DNA of 64,000 nt from Lewinellaceae bacterium (GTDB lineage Bacteria; Bacteroidota; Bacteroidia; Chitinophagales; Saprospiraceae), in assembly GCA_020636275.1 (NCBI GenBank), contig JACJYD010000002.1, forward strand, positions 186,001-250,000. Reading direction: 5' to 3'. Below the pieces are notes generated by a model. That model worked only from the letters and a program-made list of their open reading frames with translations, did not search any database and had not been told where the DNA came from. The position numbers were made by a program, and so were the translations under genes. How positions within the stretch are numbered: position 1 is the first letter of the stretch; every line of letters starts with the position of its first letter. Below, piece by piece: positions 54,118 to 62,202 of this stretch.

Positions 54118-54966
54118 TCAGCAGAGTTCCAAATTGCCGCTTTTGTTGGCGACGATCCTGCCCGATTCCGAGCGCTGAACGATGCAGCATTCGATGCGGG
54201 GATCGTGCTCAAAGATCAGCCCCCAGTTTTTATCGACGGCTTCTTCCAGCAGCTCCGTTTTTTCGGTAAGGGTATCCATCGGGCGGATGTCGTAGCTCAT
54301 GATGTAGGGCAATCCGATGTGATAAGAACTGGGAATGAGGTCGGCACAATACACCAGTTGGCGATTGGGAGCGGCCAAATGCAACAACATCATAGCCTCG
54401 GTATGTCCGTTTACGAACTGGACATGAAGACCGGGCAGCCATTCGTAGGGATCGCGTTGTACGTCGAGAAATTTCAACACCCCGGCATCTTTCAGCGGGG
54501 TAAAATTTTCGGGAAGGAAAGAGGCTTTTTCCCGGGCGTTGGGATCCACAGCCCATTGGTAATGGACCTCGTTCGACCAATAAGTGGCATTGGGGAAAGT
54601 GGGCTCCAGGCTTCCGTCCACCGCTTTGCGAACGGCGCCGCCGCAATGGTCGAAATGCAAGTGGGTGAGAAAGACGTCGGTGATCTCTGAAGCCGAAACG
54701 CCTTTGGAGGCAAGGGAACCCAGCAGGGTAGCTTCGCCGTGCGGTTCGAAAAAGGAGCGGAACTTATCGTCCTGCTTGTCCCCCAGGCCGGTGTCGACCA
54801 GAATTTTCCGGTCGCCCGTTTCGATGAGCAGACAGCGCATGGCCCAGACACAGAGGTTACTTTCGTCGGGAGCATTGAGTCGCTGCCAGATCCGCCTCGG
54901 CACAATACCGAACATGGCCCCTCCATCGAGCTTAAAAAAGCCGGTGTCTATGGAGGAGATCTTCAT
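54118..54966 (-). CDS. Metallo-beta-lactamase-fold hydrolase
   Basis: A 282-residue MBL-fold protein. THLHFDHCGGAV is the H-x-H-x-D-H zinc motif; VDTGLGDKQ precedes it and FVNGHTEAMMLLHL and FEHDPRIECC hold further ligands. Substrate is unknown; the sequence resembles quorum-quenching/lactonase-like and other small-molecule hydrolases. It lies 1 nt from the sulfatase gene and 1 nt from ribH, so the three form one operon. Confidence 0.9.
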   Translation of the reverse strand: MKISSIDTGFFKLDGGAMFGIVPRRIWQRLNAPDESNLCVWAMRCLLIETGDRKILVDTGLGDKQDDKFRSFFEPHGEATLLGSLASKGVSASEITDVFLTHLHFDHCGGAVRKAVDGSLEPTFPNATYWSNEVHYQWAVDPNAREKASFLPENFTPLKDAGVLKFLDVQRDPYEWLPGLHVQFVNGHTEAMMLLHLAAPNRQLVYCADLIPSSYHIGLPYIMSYDIRPMDTLTEKTELLEEAVDKNWGLIFEHDPRIECCIVQRSESGRIVANKSGNLELC

Positions 54967-54967
54967 A

Positions 54968-55483
54968 TTAATAACCTATTTTCTTTTTCGGTGCGGAGAG
55001 TTCCTGTTTCAGGGTTGCCATGCGGATGGCGGTGACGGCGGCCTCTACGCCTTTGTTGCCGTGCTGGCCGCCGGCCCGGTCGAGCGCCTGCTCAAGCGTG
55101 TCGGGGGTCAATAGCCCAAAAACGAAAGGTTTGCTGCTCAACAGACTGAGTTGGGAGAGGGCCGAAGCGACGCTCCGGTTGATGTAGTCGTTGTGCGGAG
55201 TTTCCCCCTTGATCACACAGCCCAGGCAAATGACGGCATCGACCTTCTTGTTGGAGGCCAGCAGTTGGGCGCCGAGCGGAAGTTCGAAAGAACCGGGAAC
55301 CTGCACGGTGTGGATGTTTTCCTCTTTGGCGCCGTGTTCGACCAGCGTTTGGAAGCATCCTTCGTACAGGGCGTGGGTGATCTCCGGGTGCCATTCGGAA
55401 ACAATGATCCCGAAAATCAGGGATTCTGCCTTGGGGACGGTGGCAGGATCGTAGGAGGAAAGGTTCTTTAAGCCTGAGGACAT
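54968..55483 (-). CDS. ribH: 6,7-dimethyl-8-ribityllumazine synthase
   Basis: A 171-residue riboflavin-pathway enzyme that condenses the pyrimidinedione with 3,4-dihydroxybutanone phosphate. Family motifs: VSEWHPEITHAL (substrate loop), VPGSFELPLGAQLLA, LGCVIKGETPHNDYI and the catalytic-His region, then FGLLTPDTLEQALDRAGGQHGNKG. Length and motif order are standard. It heads the ribH-MBL-sulfatase operon. Confidence 0.95.
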   Translation of the reverse strand: MSSGLKNLSSYDPATVPKAESLIFGIIVSEWHPEITHALYEGCFQTLVEHGAKEENIHTVQVPGSFELPLGAQLLASNKKVDAVICLGCVIKGETPHNDYINRSVASALSQLSLLSSKPFVFGLLTPDTLEQALDRAGGQHGNKGVEAAVTAIRMATLKQELSAPKKKIGY

Positions 55484-55506
55484 GGTTGCTGAGGGGGTGA
55501 ATGATA

Positions 55507-55551
55507 AAGGGTGAAGGGTAAAAAATTATTATCACCCTTCACCCTTCACTC
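55507..55551. repeat. Family A hairpin without a gene (upstream of ribH)
   Basis: AAGGGTGAAGGG on the left pairs with CCCTTCACCCTT on the right, around an AT-rich loop of ~16 nt. It has the same unit and orientation as the element at 24484, with nothing inside. Confidence 0.75.
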
Positions 55552-55556
55552 AAAAA

Positions 55557-56246
55557 TTATTTCCCTTCAATACGGATCAGGTATTTCCCGGCATCTTTGG
55601 CCATGACCGTAGTCGGATATTCGTCGACGAGCTTTTGGTAAGCTTTGCGCGCTTCGCCGTATTTTTCCAGTTTTTCATTCAGCATGCCGAAACGAAGCAG
55701 GTAAATGGGCGTGATGGCTTCATTTTCATTGGTGCTGATGGCTTTTTTATACTGGGAAAGGGCTTCGTCGTACTTACCCAATTCCGAGTAGGCATCGCCC
55801 AGGGCGCCGTGTTTCATGATCGGAAGGATATCGCCTTTGGGCTTGACGTCCTTGAGATAGGAGATAGCCGCTTCGAACTGTCCCAGGTTCAGGTAGCTGA
55901 TCCCGGCATAGTAGTTGGTGGCATTGCCGGAAGGGATCCCTCCATAGTTCTTTTCCAGATCGACGAATCCCTGGTAGCCGCCGCCCGGATTGGTCAGGGC
56001 CAGGGCGAAAGAATCCTGGAAGAACTGTTCTTCCGCTTTCCACATCTGCCCGATGGCTTCTTTTTGCTTGGGTTTGATGTAGATGTTGTTGTATGCAAAG
56101 ATCCCACCCACAGCGACCAGCACTACTGCCAGCGCGCCCAGGATGTAATTTTGATTGCGCTCAAAAAAGTCTTGCGCCTGTTCTCTCGCTTCTACCAGGT
56201 CTACCAAAGTTTCGGTAGTTGGAGTCTGTTTTTTACGTTTGGCCAT
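55557..56246 (-). CDS. Membrane-anchored tetratricopeptide-repeat protein
   Basis: A 229-residue protein with a cytoplasmic basic N-terminus (MAKRKKQTPT), one membrane helix (NYILGALAVVLVAVGGIFAY, about residues 33-53) and a periplasmic part with TPR units (ATNYYAGISYLNLGQFEAAI, HGALGDAYSELGKYDEALSQ, EKYGEARKAYQKLVDEYP). This matches the YfgM/DUF2133-like layout seen in many Bacteroidota, which may assist envelope protein quality control. That role is inferred. Confidence 0.85.
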   Translation of the reverse strand: MAKRKKQTPTTETLVDLVEAREQAQDFFERNQNYILGALAVVLVAVGGIFAYNNIYIKPKQKEAIGQMWKAEEQFFQDSFALALTNPGGGYQGFVDLEKNYGGIPSGNATNYYAGISYLNLGQFEAAISYLKDVKPKGDILPIMKHGALGDAYSELGKYDEALSQYKKAISTNENEAITPIYLLRFGMLNEKLEKYGEARKAYQKLVDEYPTTVMAKDAGKYLIRIEGK

Positions 56247-56297
56247 TGTAGCAATTCAGTGTTTGATTAAGAACGCGCAAAAATAGTAAAAAATAGT

Positions 56298-56328
56298 ATT
56301 GGGAGTGCGCTGCAAACGCACTCCCAAT
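56298..56328 (-). terminator. Terminator of pdhA
   Basis: The stem ATTGGGAGTGCG / CGCACTCCCAAT has a 7-nt loop. On the minus strand it leads into a T-rich stretch, directly after the pdhA stop. Confidence 0.85.
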
Positions 56329-56338
56329 AAAAAAAGCC

Positions 56339-57376
56339 TTAATCCATGATATACGGATAGTCTTCCTGGACGTAATTGTCCACGTACAACTCGGAAGGAT
56401 CGGGGTAGGGGGAGTTTTCTGCGAATTCCACCGCTTCATCGATCTCCAGTTTGATCGCTTCCTTGATCGCGTTGACCTCGTCCTCGGCTTTGAACTGGTT
56501 GAGGAGCGTTGCTTCGACCGTTTCGATGGGGTCCATTTCCTTGTAGGTGTTTAACTCCTCCTTTGACCGGTAGGTAGCGGGGTCGGAAACGGAGTGGCCT
56601 TTATAGCGATAGGTCTTGATCTCGAGGAAATAGGGGCCATTGCCGGCGCGGATGTATTCAGCCGCCTTGGTAATGGCATCGTGCACGGCCTCCGGACTCA
56701 TCCCGTCGACGGGCTCGGAGGGCATGTCGTAGGAATACCCGAGTTTGTAGAGGTCGGTAACGTTGCTGGTCCGCTTCACGGAGGTGCCCATGGCGTACTG
56801 GTTGTTCTCCACGATATACAGGACGGGGATCTTCCAGTTCATCGCCATGTTGAACGATTCGTGCAGGGCGCCCTGGCGTGCGGCTCCGTCGCCGAACATC
56901 GTCACGCAGAGGTTGTCCGTGCCGCGGTATTTCTCGGCAAAAGCGATACCCGTACCGATCGGGATCTGGGCCCCGACGATTCCGTTGCCCCCGAAGTAGT
57001 GGTGCTCGGCAGAGAAGAAGTGCATGGAGCCGCCCTTGCCTTTATTGCAACCGGTGGCCTTGCCGTACAATTCAGCCATGGCAGTCCGGGTCGAAATGCC
57101 GCGGCCGATGGCCGTGCCGTGCTGGCGGTAAGCCGTCACGATGGCGTCTTCCTTGCGCAGGACCGATTCCATGCCTGCCGTGATGGCTTCCTGTCCGATA
57201 TAAACGTGGCAGAACCCCCGGATCTTTTGCTGGCCGTACATGACGAGCGCGCGCTCCTCAAAGCGGCGGATGCGCAGCATGAGCTCGTACCATTGCAGGT
57301 ACTGCTCTTTTGAAAATCGAGGTTCCGGATTCTTCTTTCCGCGGGGTTTTTTCTTGTTTTCCACCATGGTATTCAT
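56339..57376 (-). CDS. pdhA: Pyruvate dehydrogenase E1 component, alpha subunit
   Basis: A 345-residue thiamine-diphosphate enzyme subunit. The ThDP/Mg site reads FGDGAARQGALHESFNMA followed by VENNQYAMGT (GDG...NN motif). YIGQEAITAGMESVL and YRQHGTAIGRG in the N-terminal half, and YRYKGHSVSDPATYR (phosphorylation-loop-like region) are typical. It decarboxylates pyruvate with the beta subunit, which is not adjacent here. The N-terminal ~20 residues are basic (KKKPRGKKN). Confidence 0.95.
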   Translation of the reverse strand: MNTMVENKKKPRGKKNPEPRFSKEQYLQWYELMLRIRRFEERALVMYGQQKIRGFCHVYIGQEAITAGMESVLRKEDAIVTAYRQHGTAIGRGISTRTAMAELYGKATGCNKGKGGSMHFFSAEHHYFGGNGIVGAQIPIGTGIAFAEKYRGTDNLCVTMFGDGAARQGALHESFNMAMNWKIPVLYIVENNQYAMGTSVKRTSNVTDLYKLGYSYDMPSEPVDGMSPEAVHDAITKAAEYIRAGNGPYFLEIKTYRYKGHSVSDPATYRSKEELNTYKEMDPIETVEATLLNQFKAEDEVNAIKEAIKLEIDEAVEFAENSPYPDPSELYVDNYVQEDYPYIMD

Positions 57377-57407
57377 CTATGAGTGACAAAGTTTTTAATG
57401 CTGGGCA

Positions 57408-57415
57408 CAAAAATA
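57408..57415 (-). promoter_or_regulatory. -7 box of the pdhA promoter
   Basis: On the minus strand TATTTTTG fits TAnnTTTG. A TTG about 20 nt upstream completes the -33/-7 pair. It leaves a ~25-nt leader before pdhA. Confidence 0.72.
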
Positions 57416-57508
57416 GGACTTTCAAGTTGTTTACACAACAAACTCACCCAAGGAAGGTTCTCAATTGCAAAAACCCTTATTTTCGCCTGATCGAAAAAAT
57501 TTCTCAAC

Positions 57509-58621
57509 TTGTATCTCTCCAGGCTCGTCTTAACCCATTTCAAGAACTATTCCTCCCAAACGGTTCCATTCGTTGAAGGGGTGAACGGGATCGTCGGACC
57601 CAACGGCATGGGCAAGACCAACCTGCTGGATGCGGTGTACTTCTTGTGTATGTCCAAAAGCCGGTTTACGACTTCCGACCGGCTCCTCATCCAGCACGAG
57701 GCCGATTTTTTTCGACTCGAAGGGGATTTCGTACGCGATGGGAAGGCCGAGAAGGTGGTGGCCAAACTGGCCAGGGGCCGGAAAAAAGAACTCGAACGCG
57801 ACGGTGCGCCCTATGAGCGGATCAGCGAGCACGTGGGCCGCTATCCGGTGGTGATGATCGCTCCCGACGATACCCAACTGGCGATGGAAGGCAGTGAAGA
57901 ACGCCGGCGCTTCATCGACAATACGCTCTCACAGATCGATCCGGCCTACCTGGCCCATCTGATCACCTACAACCATATCCTCCGCCAGCGGAATGCCTAT
58001 CTCAAACAGTCGGCCGACCTGCACCAGTCGCCGGATGAAGGATTGCTGCTGGCCTACGATGCGCAACTGGCTGCGCCTGCCGCTCCTGTTTTCGAAACCC
58101 GCAAGGCCTTTATCAGCCGCTTCGCACCGCTGTTTCAGGCACACTATGCCGCTATTTCCGGATGCGCGGAACAGGTAGATTGCGAGTTTCGCTCCCAACT
58201 GCTGGAACGCCCGCTGGAAGACTGGCTGCTCGACCAACGCGAAAAGGATCGCATTTTGCAGCGCACCAATGCCGGTCCGCACAAAGACGACCTGGAATTG
58301 AGGATCGACGATTATCCGGTCAAGCAGTTCGCCTCCCAGGGACAGCTCAAATCTTTTGTCCTGGCCATGAAACTGGCCCAGTACGAACTGCTGCGAAACG
58401 AAACGGGTCAGCACCCCATTCTCCTGCTCGACGACCTGTTTGCCAAACTCGACCGCCACCGCGTCGAACACCTCATGACCTGGATCGTGGAGCGGCCCTT
58501 CGGTCAGGTGCTCATCTCAGACACCGAACTGGATCGCCTCTCCGGCATCGTGCGTGCACGCACCAGCGATTGCCGGTTCTTTGAAGTTAACAAAGGAACC
58601 GTTTCGACTTCTGATAAATAG
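57509..58621 (+). CDS. recF: DNA replication and repair protein RecF
   Basis: A 370-residue SMC-like ATPase that loads RecA at gaps with RecO and RecR. Walker A GPNGMGKTN (residues 30-38), signature-like SQGQLKSFVLAMKLAQ, Walker B PILLLDDLFAKLD. The start is a TTG at 57509 that gives the family N-terminus MYLSRLVLTHFKNY; no ATG fits. It is divergent from pdhA and followed by a DUF721 gene, the usual pairing in Bacteroidota. Confidence 0.94.
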   Translation: MYLSRLVLTHFKNYSSQTVPFVEGVNGIVGPNGMGKTNLLDAVYFLCMSKSRFTTSDRLLIQHEADFFRLEGDFVRDGKAEKVVAKLARGRKKELERDGAPYERISEHVGRYPVVMIAPDDTQLAMEGSEERRRFIDNTLSQIDPAYLAHLITYNHILRQRNAYLKQSADLHQSPDEGLLLAYDAQLAAPAAPVFETRKAFISRFAPLFQAHYAAISGCAEQVDCEFRSQLLERPLEDWLLDQREKDRILQRTNAGPHKDDLELRIDDYPVKQFASQGQLKSFVLAMKLAQYELLRNETGQHPILLLDDLFAKLDRHRVEHLMTWIVERPFGQVLISDTELDRLSGIVRARTSDCRFFEVNKGTVSTSDK

Positions 58622-58700
58622 TTTTTAAGTTTATAAGGGTTTGTGTTTTTCCGGTCAAAAACTAATACCCTTATTAACTCCAAAAACTCATAACCTGTAA
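58622..58700. repeat. Family D degenerate palindrome (recF-DUF721 gap)
   Basis: A left part AGTTTATAAGGGTTTGTG and a right part CAAAAACTAATACCCTTA are imperfect complements. This is a decayed member of the repeat seen in the rnf operon. Confidence 0.7.
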
Positions 58701-58703
58701 GGC

Positions 58704-58994
58704 ATGCGTCGTCAAAACGATCAAACCCTCGGAGAAGTCCTGAAAGAATGGCTGGAGCGAAGTCCAATCAAAGGAAAGATTTATGAATCGCGGATCAGCC
58801 TCATCTGGAAAGCCCAGATGGGCGCAACGATCAATCAGTATACTACCGATATCAAACTCGTGCGCAGGAAACTGTATCTGAAGATCGTCTCCGCCCCGCT
58901 GCGCCAGGAACTGTCCATGTCGAAAGACAAGGTGCGCGATATGATCAATGAGGAGTTGGGGGAGGCGTTTTTGGAAGAAGTGATCATAAATTAA
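58704..58994 (+). CDS. DUF721 (DciA-like) protein
   Basis: A 96-residue protein of the DUF721 family: LGEVLKEWLERSPIKGKI, then IWKAQMGATINQYTTDI and LYLKIVSAPLRQELSMSKD. DciA, a family member, loads the replicative helicase in bacteria without DnaC. The position after recF agrees with a replication/repair role. Helicase loading by this short form is inferred. Confidence 0.88.
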   Translation: MRRQNDQTLGEVLKEWLERSPIKGKIYESRISLIWKAQMGATINQYTTDIKLVRRKLYLKIVSAPLRQELSMSKDKVRDMINEELGEAFLEEVIIN

Positions 58995-59026
58995 AGAGGA
59001 TGCCGGGAGTCCGGCATCCTCTTTAA
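58991..59026. terminator. Bidirectional terminator between DUF721 and subtilase genes
   Basis: Perfect 16-bp arms 58991-59006 and 59011-59026 have loop GAGT, with A/T ends on both sides. Its left arm includes the DUF721 stop codon. Confidence 0.88.
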
Positions 59027-59032
59027 AATACT

Positions 59033-60697
59033 TTATGCCCGGTCTTTTTTACCGGCTTTGTCGTTGGCGGCGCCACCGTTACCATCTTTCGTCTTTTTCT
59101 TGCCTTTCGTATCTTCAGCCATCTTCACCGCGTTGTAGGCGTTGACCACACCGCCGGAGACGGAGAGGTCGCTGAAGGGAACCAGGGTCTTGGAGCCCGG
59201 TTTTTTCACCTTGGTGTTGATGGGATCTACGCTCGAGAGAAGGATGTCCTTCACTTGCTCGGCCGTCAGGTCGGGGAAGTAGGAGCGGAGCACAGCGGCC
59301 ACACCGGCGGTAACCGGGGATGCCATACTCGTACCGTTGAACGATTCGTAGTTCTGGTTGGGAGTGGTGGAATAGATGTCGACGCCGGGAGCGAAGAGGT
59401 CGACATTTTCCTTGCCGTAGTTGGAGAAACCGGCAGCGGAATTTTCGCCGCCTTTCCAGTTGAGGGCGCCCACTTCAACCCAGTTTTTGGCTTTTTTCGG
59501 ACCGAACAAGCCGCTCTTTTCAAACTGGTCGTTGGGGAAATTATTGACCTCGTCGTTGTTGCTGGCATCGTTGCCGGCGGCATGCACCAGCAGTACGTCG
59601 TGTTTCATGGCATACTTGACGGCATCGTCCACAACGCCCTTATCCCAGGAGTAGCCTTTGCCGAAGCTCATATTGATCACAGAGGCGCCATTGTCGACAG
59701 CATAGCGGATGGCATTGGCCACGTCCTTGTCGCGCTCATCGCCATCGGGCACGGCGCGTACAGACATGATCCGCACGTTGTCGGCTACGCCTTTGATTCC
59801 GATATCGTTATTGCGAATAGCGCCGATAATGCCGGAAACGTGGGTTCCGTGGGAAGCGTCGGGACCGATCACGTCATTGTTCCCGTAGTAGCGCTCGTGT
59901 GAGTCGGCGTAGTTGTCGCCCACGATCGAGCGGGGGTTGTAATCCGGATTGTAGTTGTATTCCAACTGGCCGGTGAAGTAGTCCACTGCGCCTTCCATGC
60001 GCTTGGCGGCATCCGACAGTTTGCCTCCTTCGGGCAGCAGATTGTTTTTCAGGATGTTGAGAGCCTGGGCAAGTTGCGGATCTTCGGTCTCAAAATTGTC
60101 CAGGTCTTCGGTGGTCACTTCGTCTTTTCCCATGGCTTCCTTTACGCCATTGATGCCGTCGAGGATACCCTGGTAAAGGCTAAGGGTGCCTTCCAGTTCC
60201 TGGCGTTTGTCTTCCAGGTCCTTCTTGATATTCTGGTATTTTTCATACTCCTTTTTGTCCTTGCCGGAAAGGGCGGATACGTCTTTCCCTTCGTACTTGT
60301 TCTTGTAATAAACGTAGAGGCGCGTGAGTTCCAATGTTTCGTGTTCGACGTTTTCGCCGTCTTTGCCGCCGATGAAGTTCCATCCATGAACGTCGTCGAT
60401 GTAGCCGTTGTTATCGTCGTCCTTTCCGTTGCCGGGAATTTCGCCCGGGTTGGTCCACATGATGTCCTTGAGGTCCTCATGGTTGGCATCCACGCCGGAG
60501 TCGATGACGGCGACGATGACGGTCTGGCTCTTCTTGCCGGCCAGGAGCTCCTTGTACATGCGTTCGGTACTGACTCCCTGGACGCCGTCGGTTTTAGGGT
60601 CCAGGTTAAACCAGTTATCTTTGGCTTTATCGCCTTGTGCCATCAGGCTGATCCCCGAGAAAAGTACGGCGATCACAAGCAGCAGTCTCAATTTCAT
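59033..60697 (-). CDS. Subtilase-family serine protease (S8) with long insert
   Basis: A 554-residue exported protease with signal peptide (MKLRLLLVIAVLFSGISLMAQ). Catalytic Asp in VIDSGVDANHEDL (D66), His in DASHGTHVSGIIGA (about 281) and Ser in NGTSMASPVTAG (about 460), with oxyanion Asn in AAGNDASNN. Between Asp and His lies a ~180-residue charged insert, much longer than in subtilisin, predicted partly coiled-coil (KDKKEYEKYQNIKKDLEDKR). The C-terminus is a Lys/Gly-rich tail and not a T9SS domain, so it likely stays periplasmic or in the envelope. Confidence 0.92.
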   Translation of the reverse strand: MKLRLLLVIAVLFSGISLMAQGDKAKDNWFNLDPKTDGVQGVSTERMYKELLAGKKSQTVIVAVIDSGVDANHEDLKDIMWTNPGEIPGNGKDDDNNGYIDDVHGWNFIGGKDGENVEHETLELTRLYVYYKNKYEGKDVSALSGKDKKEYEKYQNIKKDLEDKRQELEGTLSLYQGILDGINGVKEAMGKDEVTTEDLDNFETEDPQLAQALNILKNNLLPEGGKLSDAAKRMEGAVDYFTGQLEYNYNPDYNPRSIVGDNYADSHERYYGNNDVIGPDASHGTHVSGIIGAIRNNDIGIKGVADNVRIMSVRAVPDGDERDKDVANAIRYAVDNGASVINMSFGKGYSWDKGVVDDAVKYAMKHDVLLVHAAGNDASNNDEVNNFPNDQFEKSGLFGPKKAKNWVEVGALNWKGGENSAAGFSNYGKENVDLFAPGVDIYSTTPNQNYESFNGTSMASPVTAGVAAVLRSYFPDLTAEQVKDILLSSVDPINTKVKKPGSKTLVPFSDLSVSGGVVNAYNAVKMAEDTKGKKKTKDGNGGAANDKAGKKDRA

Positions 60698-60922
60698 ACA
60701 AAAAGGTTTTGTTGCGAGAGTTGATTAATAAAAATTAGGAAAATCTCTTGTGGATATAGGGATAATTTTCAAAATCGTTCTATTTTTCGAGCACTTCCGA
60801 ATTGGGCGCACAAAATAGGTAAAAAGCCTTTTTCAGGGTGTCTTTTCGGGAAAAAGTAGGAGGTGTATACCTCACTTTACCATAATCTTAGACAAAAAAC
60901 GTATCAATTAGTTGCAAGGTAT

Positions 60923-61807
60923 ATGGGAATTAAAATTTTGATCCGAACCACGCCGCTCCTCCTCCTGATCTTTTTCTGCTTCTCCACCGTGCAAGCCCAG
61001 TTCCTGGAATTGGGCGGCAACCTGGGGGTATCCAATTACCGGGGCGATCTTTCGAACAACTCCGTCTCGCTTTACCTCAAGGAGACCAAGGGGAGTTTTG
61101 GCTTATTTGGCGCCTATCACTTCAACGATCTCTTCGCCTTGCGCCTGGGCGCCCAATATGCCGCTATCGCCGGGTCGGACGCCAATTCGCCCGATGAGAT
61201 CATACGCTCCCGAAACCTGAGTTTCCGGTCCCTTTTGATCGAAGGATCACTCGTAGGCGAGCTCTATATCCCCGGTTTTCAGCCCTATAACCTGAGTAAG
61301 CCACTTTCCCCCTATATTTTTGCAGGAATTGCAGGAGCTTATTTCAATCCGAAGACGGAATTCGGAGGAGAAACGGTATCTTTGCAGCCGTTAGGCACCG
61401 AAGGTCAGGGAATGTCCGGTTTCGGCGCCAAATACAGCCGCGTGGCCTTCTCTATCCCCTTCGGATTGGGGGTGAAGCTCGCCGTGACCGACTTGTTTAA
61501 CGTAGGTGTGGAGCTGGGGCTTCGCCGCTCCTTTTCCGACTACCTCGATGATGTCAGCGGCGCTTATGTGTCGTACGAACAACTGCTGGTGGGCAACGGT
61601 CCGCTGGCCGCCGCCCTGGGCAACCGGACCGGCGAATATAAGGGAGTGGATCCCGTCAGTGTGCCCACGGGTACGCAACGGGGCGATCAGGCGCGGGTAG
61701 ACTGGTATTACCTGCTTGGCGTCACCCTTTCCTGGAACATAATGGATAATGGACTGGTGGGAAGCCGTAACCGGAATACCCGCCGGCAAGGATGTCAGAC
61801 CTTTTAA
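60923..61807 (+). CDS. Outer-membrane beta-barrel protein (DUF6089-like)
   Basis: A 294-residue protein. The ATG at 60923 starts a signal peptide (LIRTTPLLLLIFFCFSTVQAQ); 20 residues more upstream are possible but unlikely. The mature part has alternating strands and blocks FLELGGNLGVSNYRGDL, GLFGAYHFNDLFALRLG, PYIFAGIAGAYFNP and AFSIPFGLGVKLAV, typical of eight-stranded barrels of the DUF6089/PorT-like class found in Bacteroidota, several of which serve T9SS or gliding. Specific role unknown. It stands just before pntA2-pntB. Confidence 0.85.
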   Translation: MGIKILIRTTPLLLLIFFCFSTVQAQFLELGGNLGVSNYRGDLSNNSVSLYLKETKGSFGLFGAYHFNDLFALRLGAQYAAIAGSDANSPDEIIRSRNLSFRSLLIEGSLVGELYIPGFQPYNLSKPLSPYIFAGIAGAYFNPKTEFGGETVSLQPLGTEGQGMSGFGAKYSRVAFSIPFGLGVKLAVTDLFNVGVELGLRRSFSDYLDDVSGAYVSYEQLLVGNGPLAAALGNRTGEYKGVDPVSVPTGTQRGDQARVDWYYLLGVTLSWNIMDNGLVGSRNRNTRRQGCQTF

Positions 61808-61838
61808 AACTCTTTTCTTCAAATAAACCCGAGTTATT

Positions 61839-62156
61839 ATGCAAGCAGCAATGGATTTTTTCAATACACCGGCGAACTACCTGTGGATTTACCTCCTTGT
61901 GTTCACCTCTATTCTGGGATTTGAAGTTATTTCAAAAGTTCCCACTATCCTCCACACGCCTCTGATGTCCGGCTCCAATGCCATTTCGGGCATCGTCATT
62001 GTAGGGGCCATTCTCCTGGTCCGCCAGGCCGATCCGAACGATTATTTTACGCTCATCATGGGCTTTTTGGGGGTGACCTTAGGCATGGTCAACGCCGCCG
62101 GCGGTTTCTTTGTGACCGACCGGATGCTCCAAATGTTTAAAAAGAAAACTAAATAA
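61839..62156 (+). CDS. NAD(P) transhydrogenase subunit alpha, part 2 (membrane part)
   Basis: A 105-residue protein with three to four helices and the family blocks LLVFTSILGFEVISKVPTILHTPLMSGSNAISGIVIVGA (split over two helices) and GFFVTDRMLQMFKKK. It is the PntAB part of a three-subunit proton-translocating transhydrogenase. The soluble NAD-binding part (PntAA) is not found upstream in this window: an outer-membrane protein gene stands there instead. Confidence 0.93.
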   Translation: MQAAMDFFNTPANYLWIYLLVFTSILGFEVISKVPTILHTPLMSGSNAISGIVIVGAILLVRQADPNDYFTLIMGFLGVTLGMVNAAGGFFVTDRMLQMFKKKTK

Positions 62157-62202
62157 TTGATTTTCAGTTATTTATTTATTTTACCAACTTAAGTTTCGAA
62201 AT

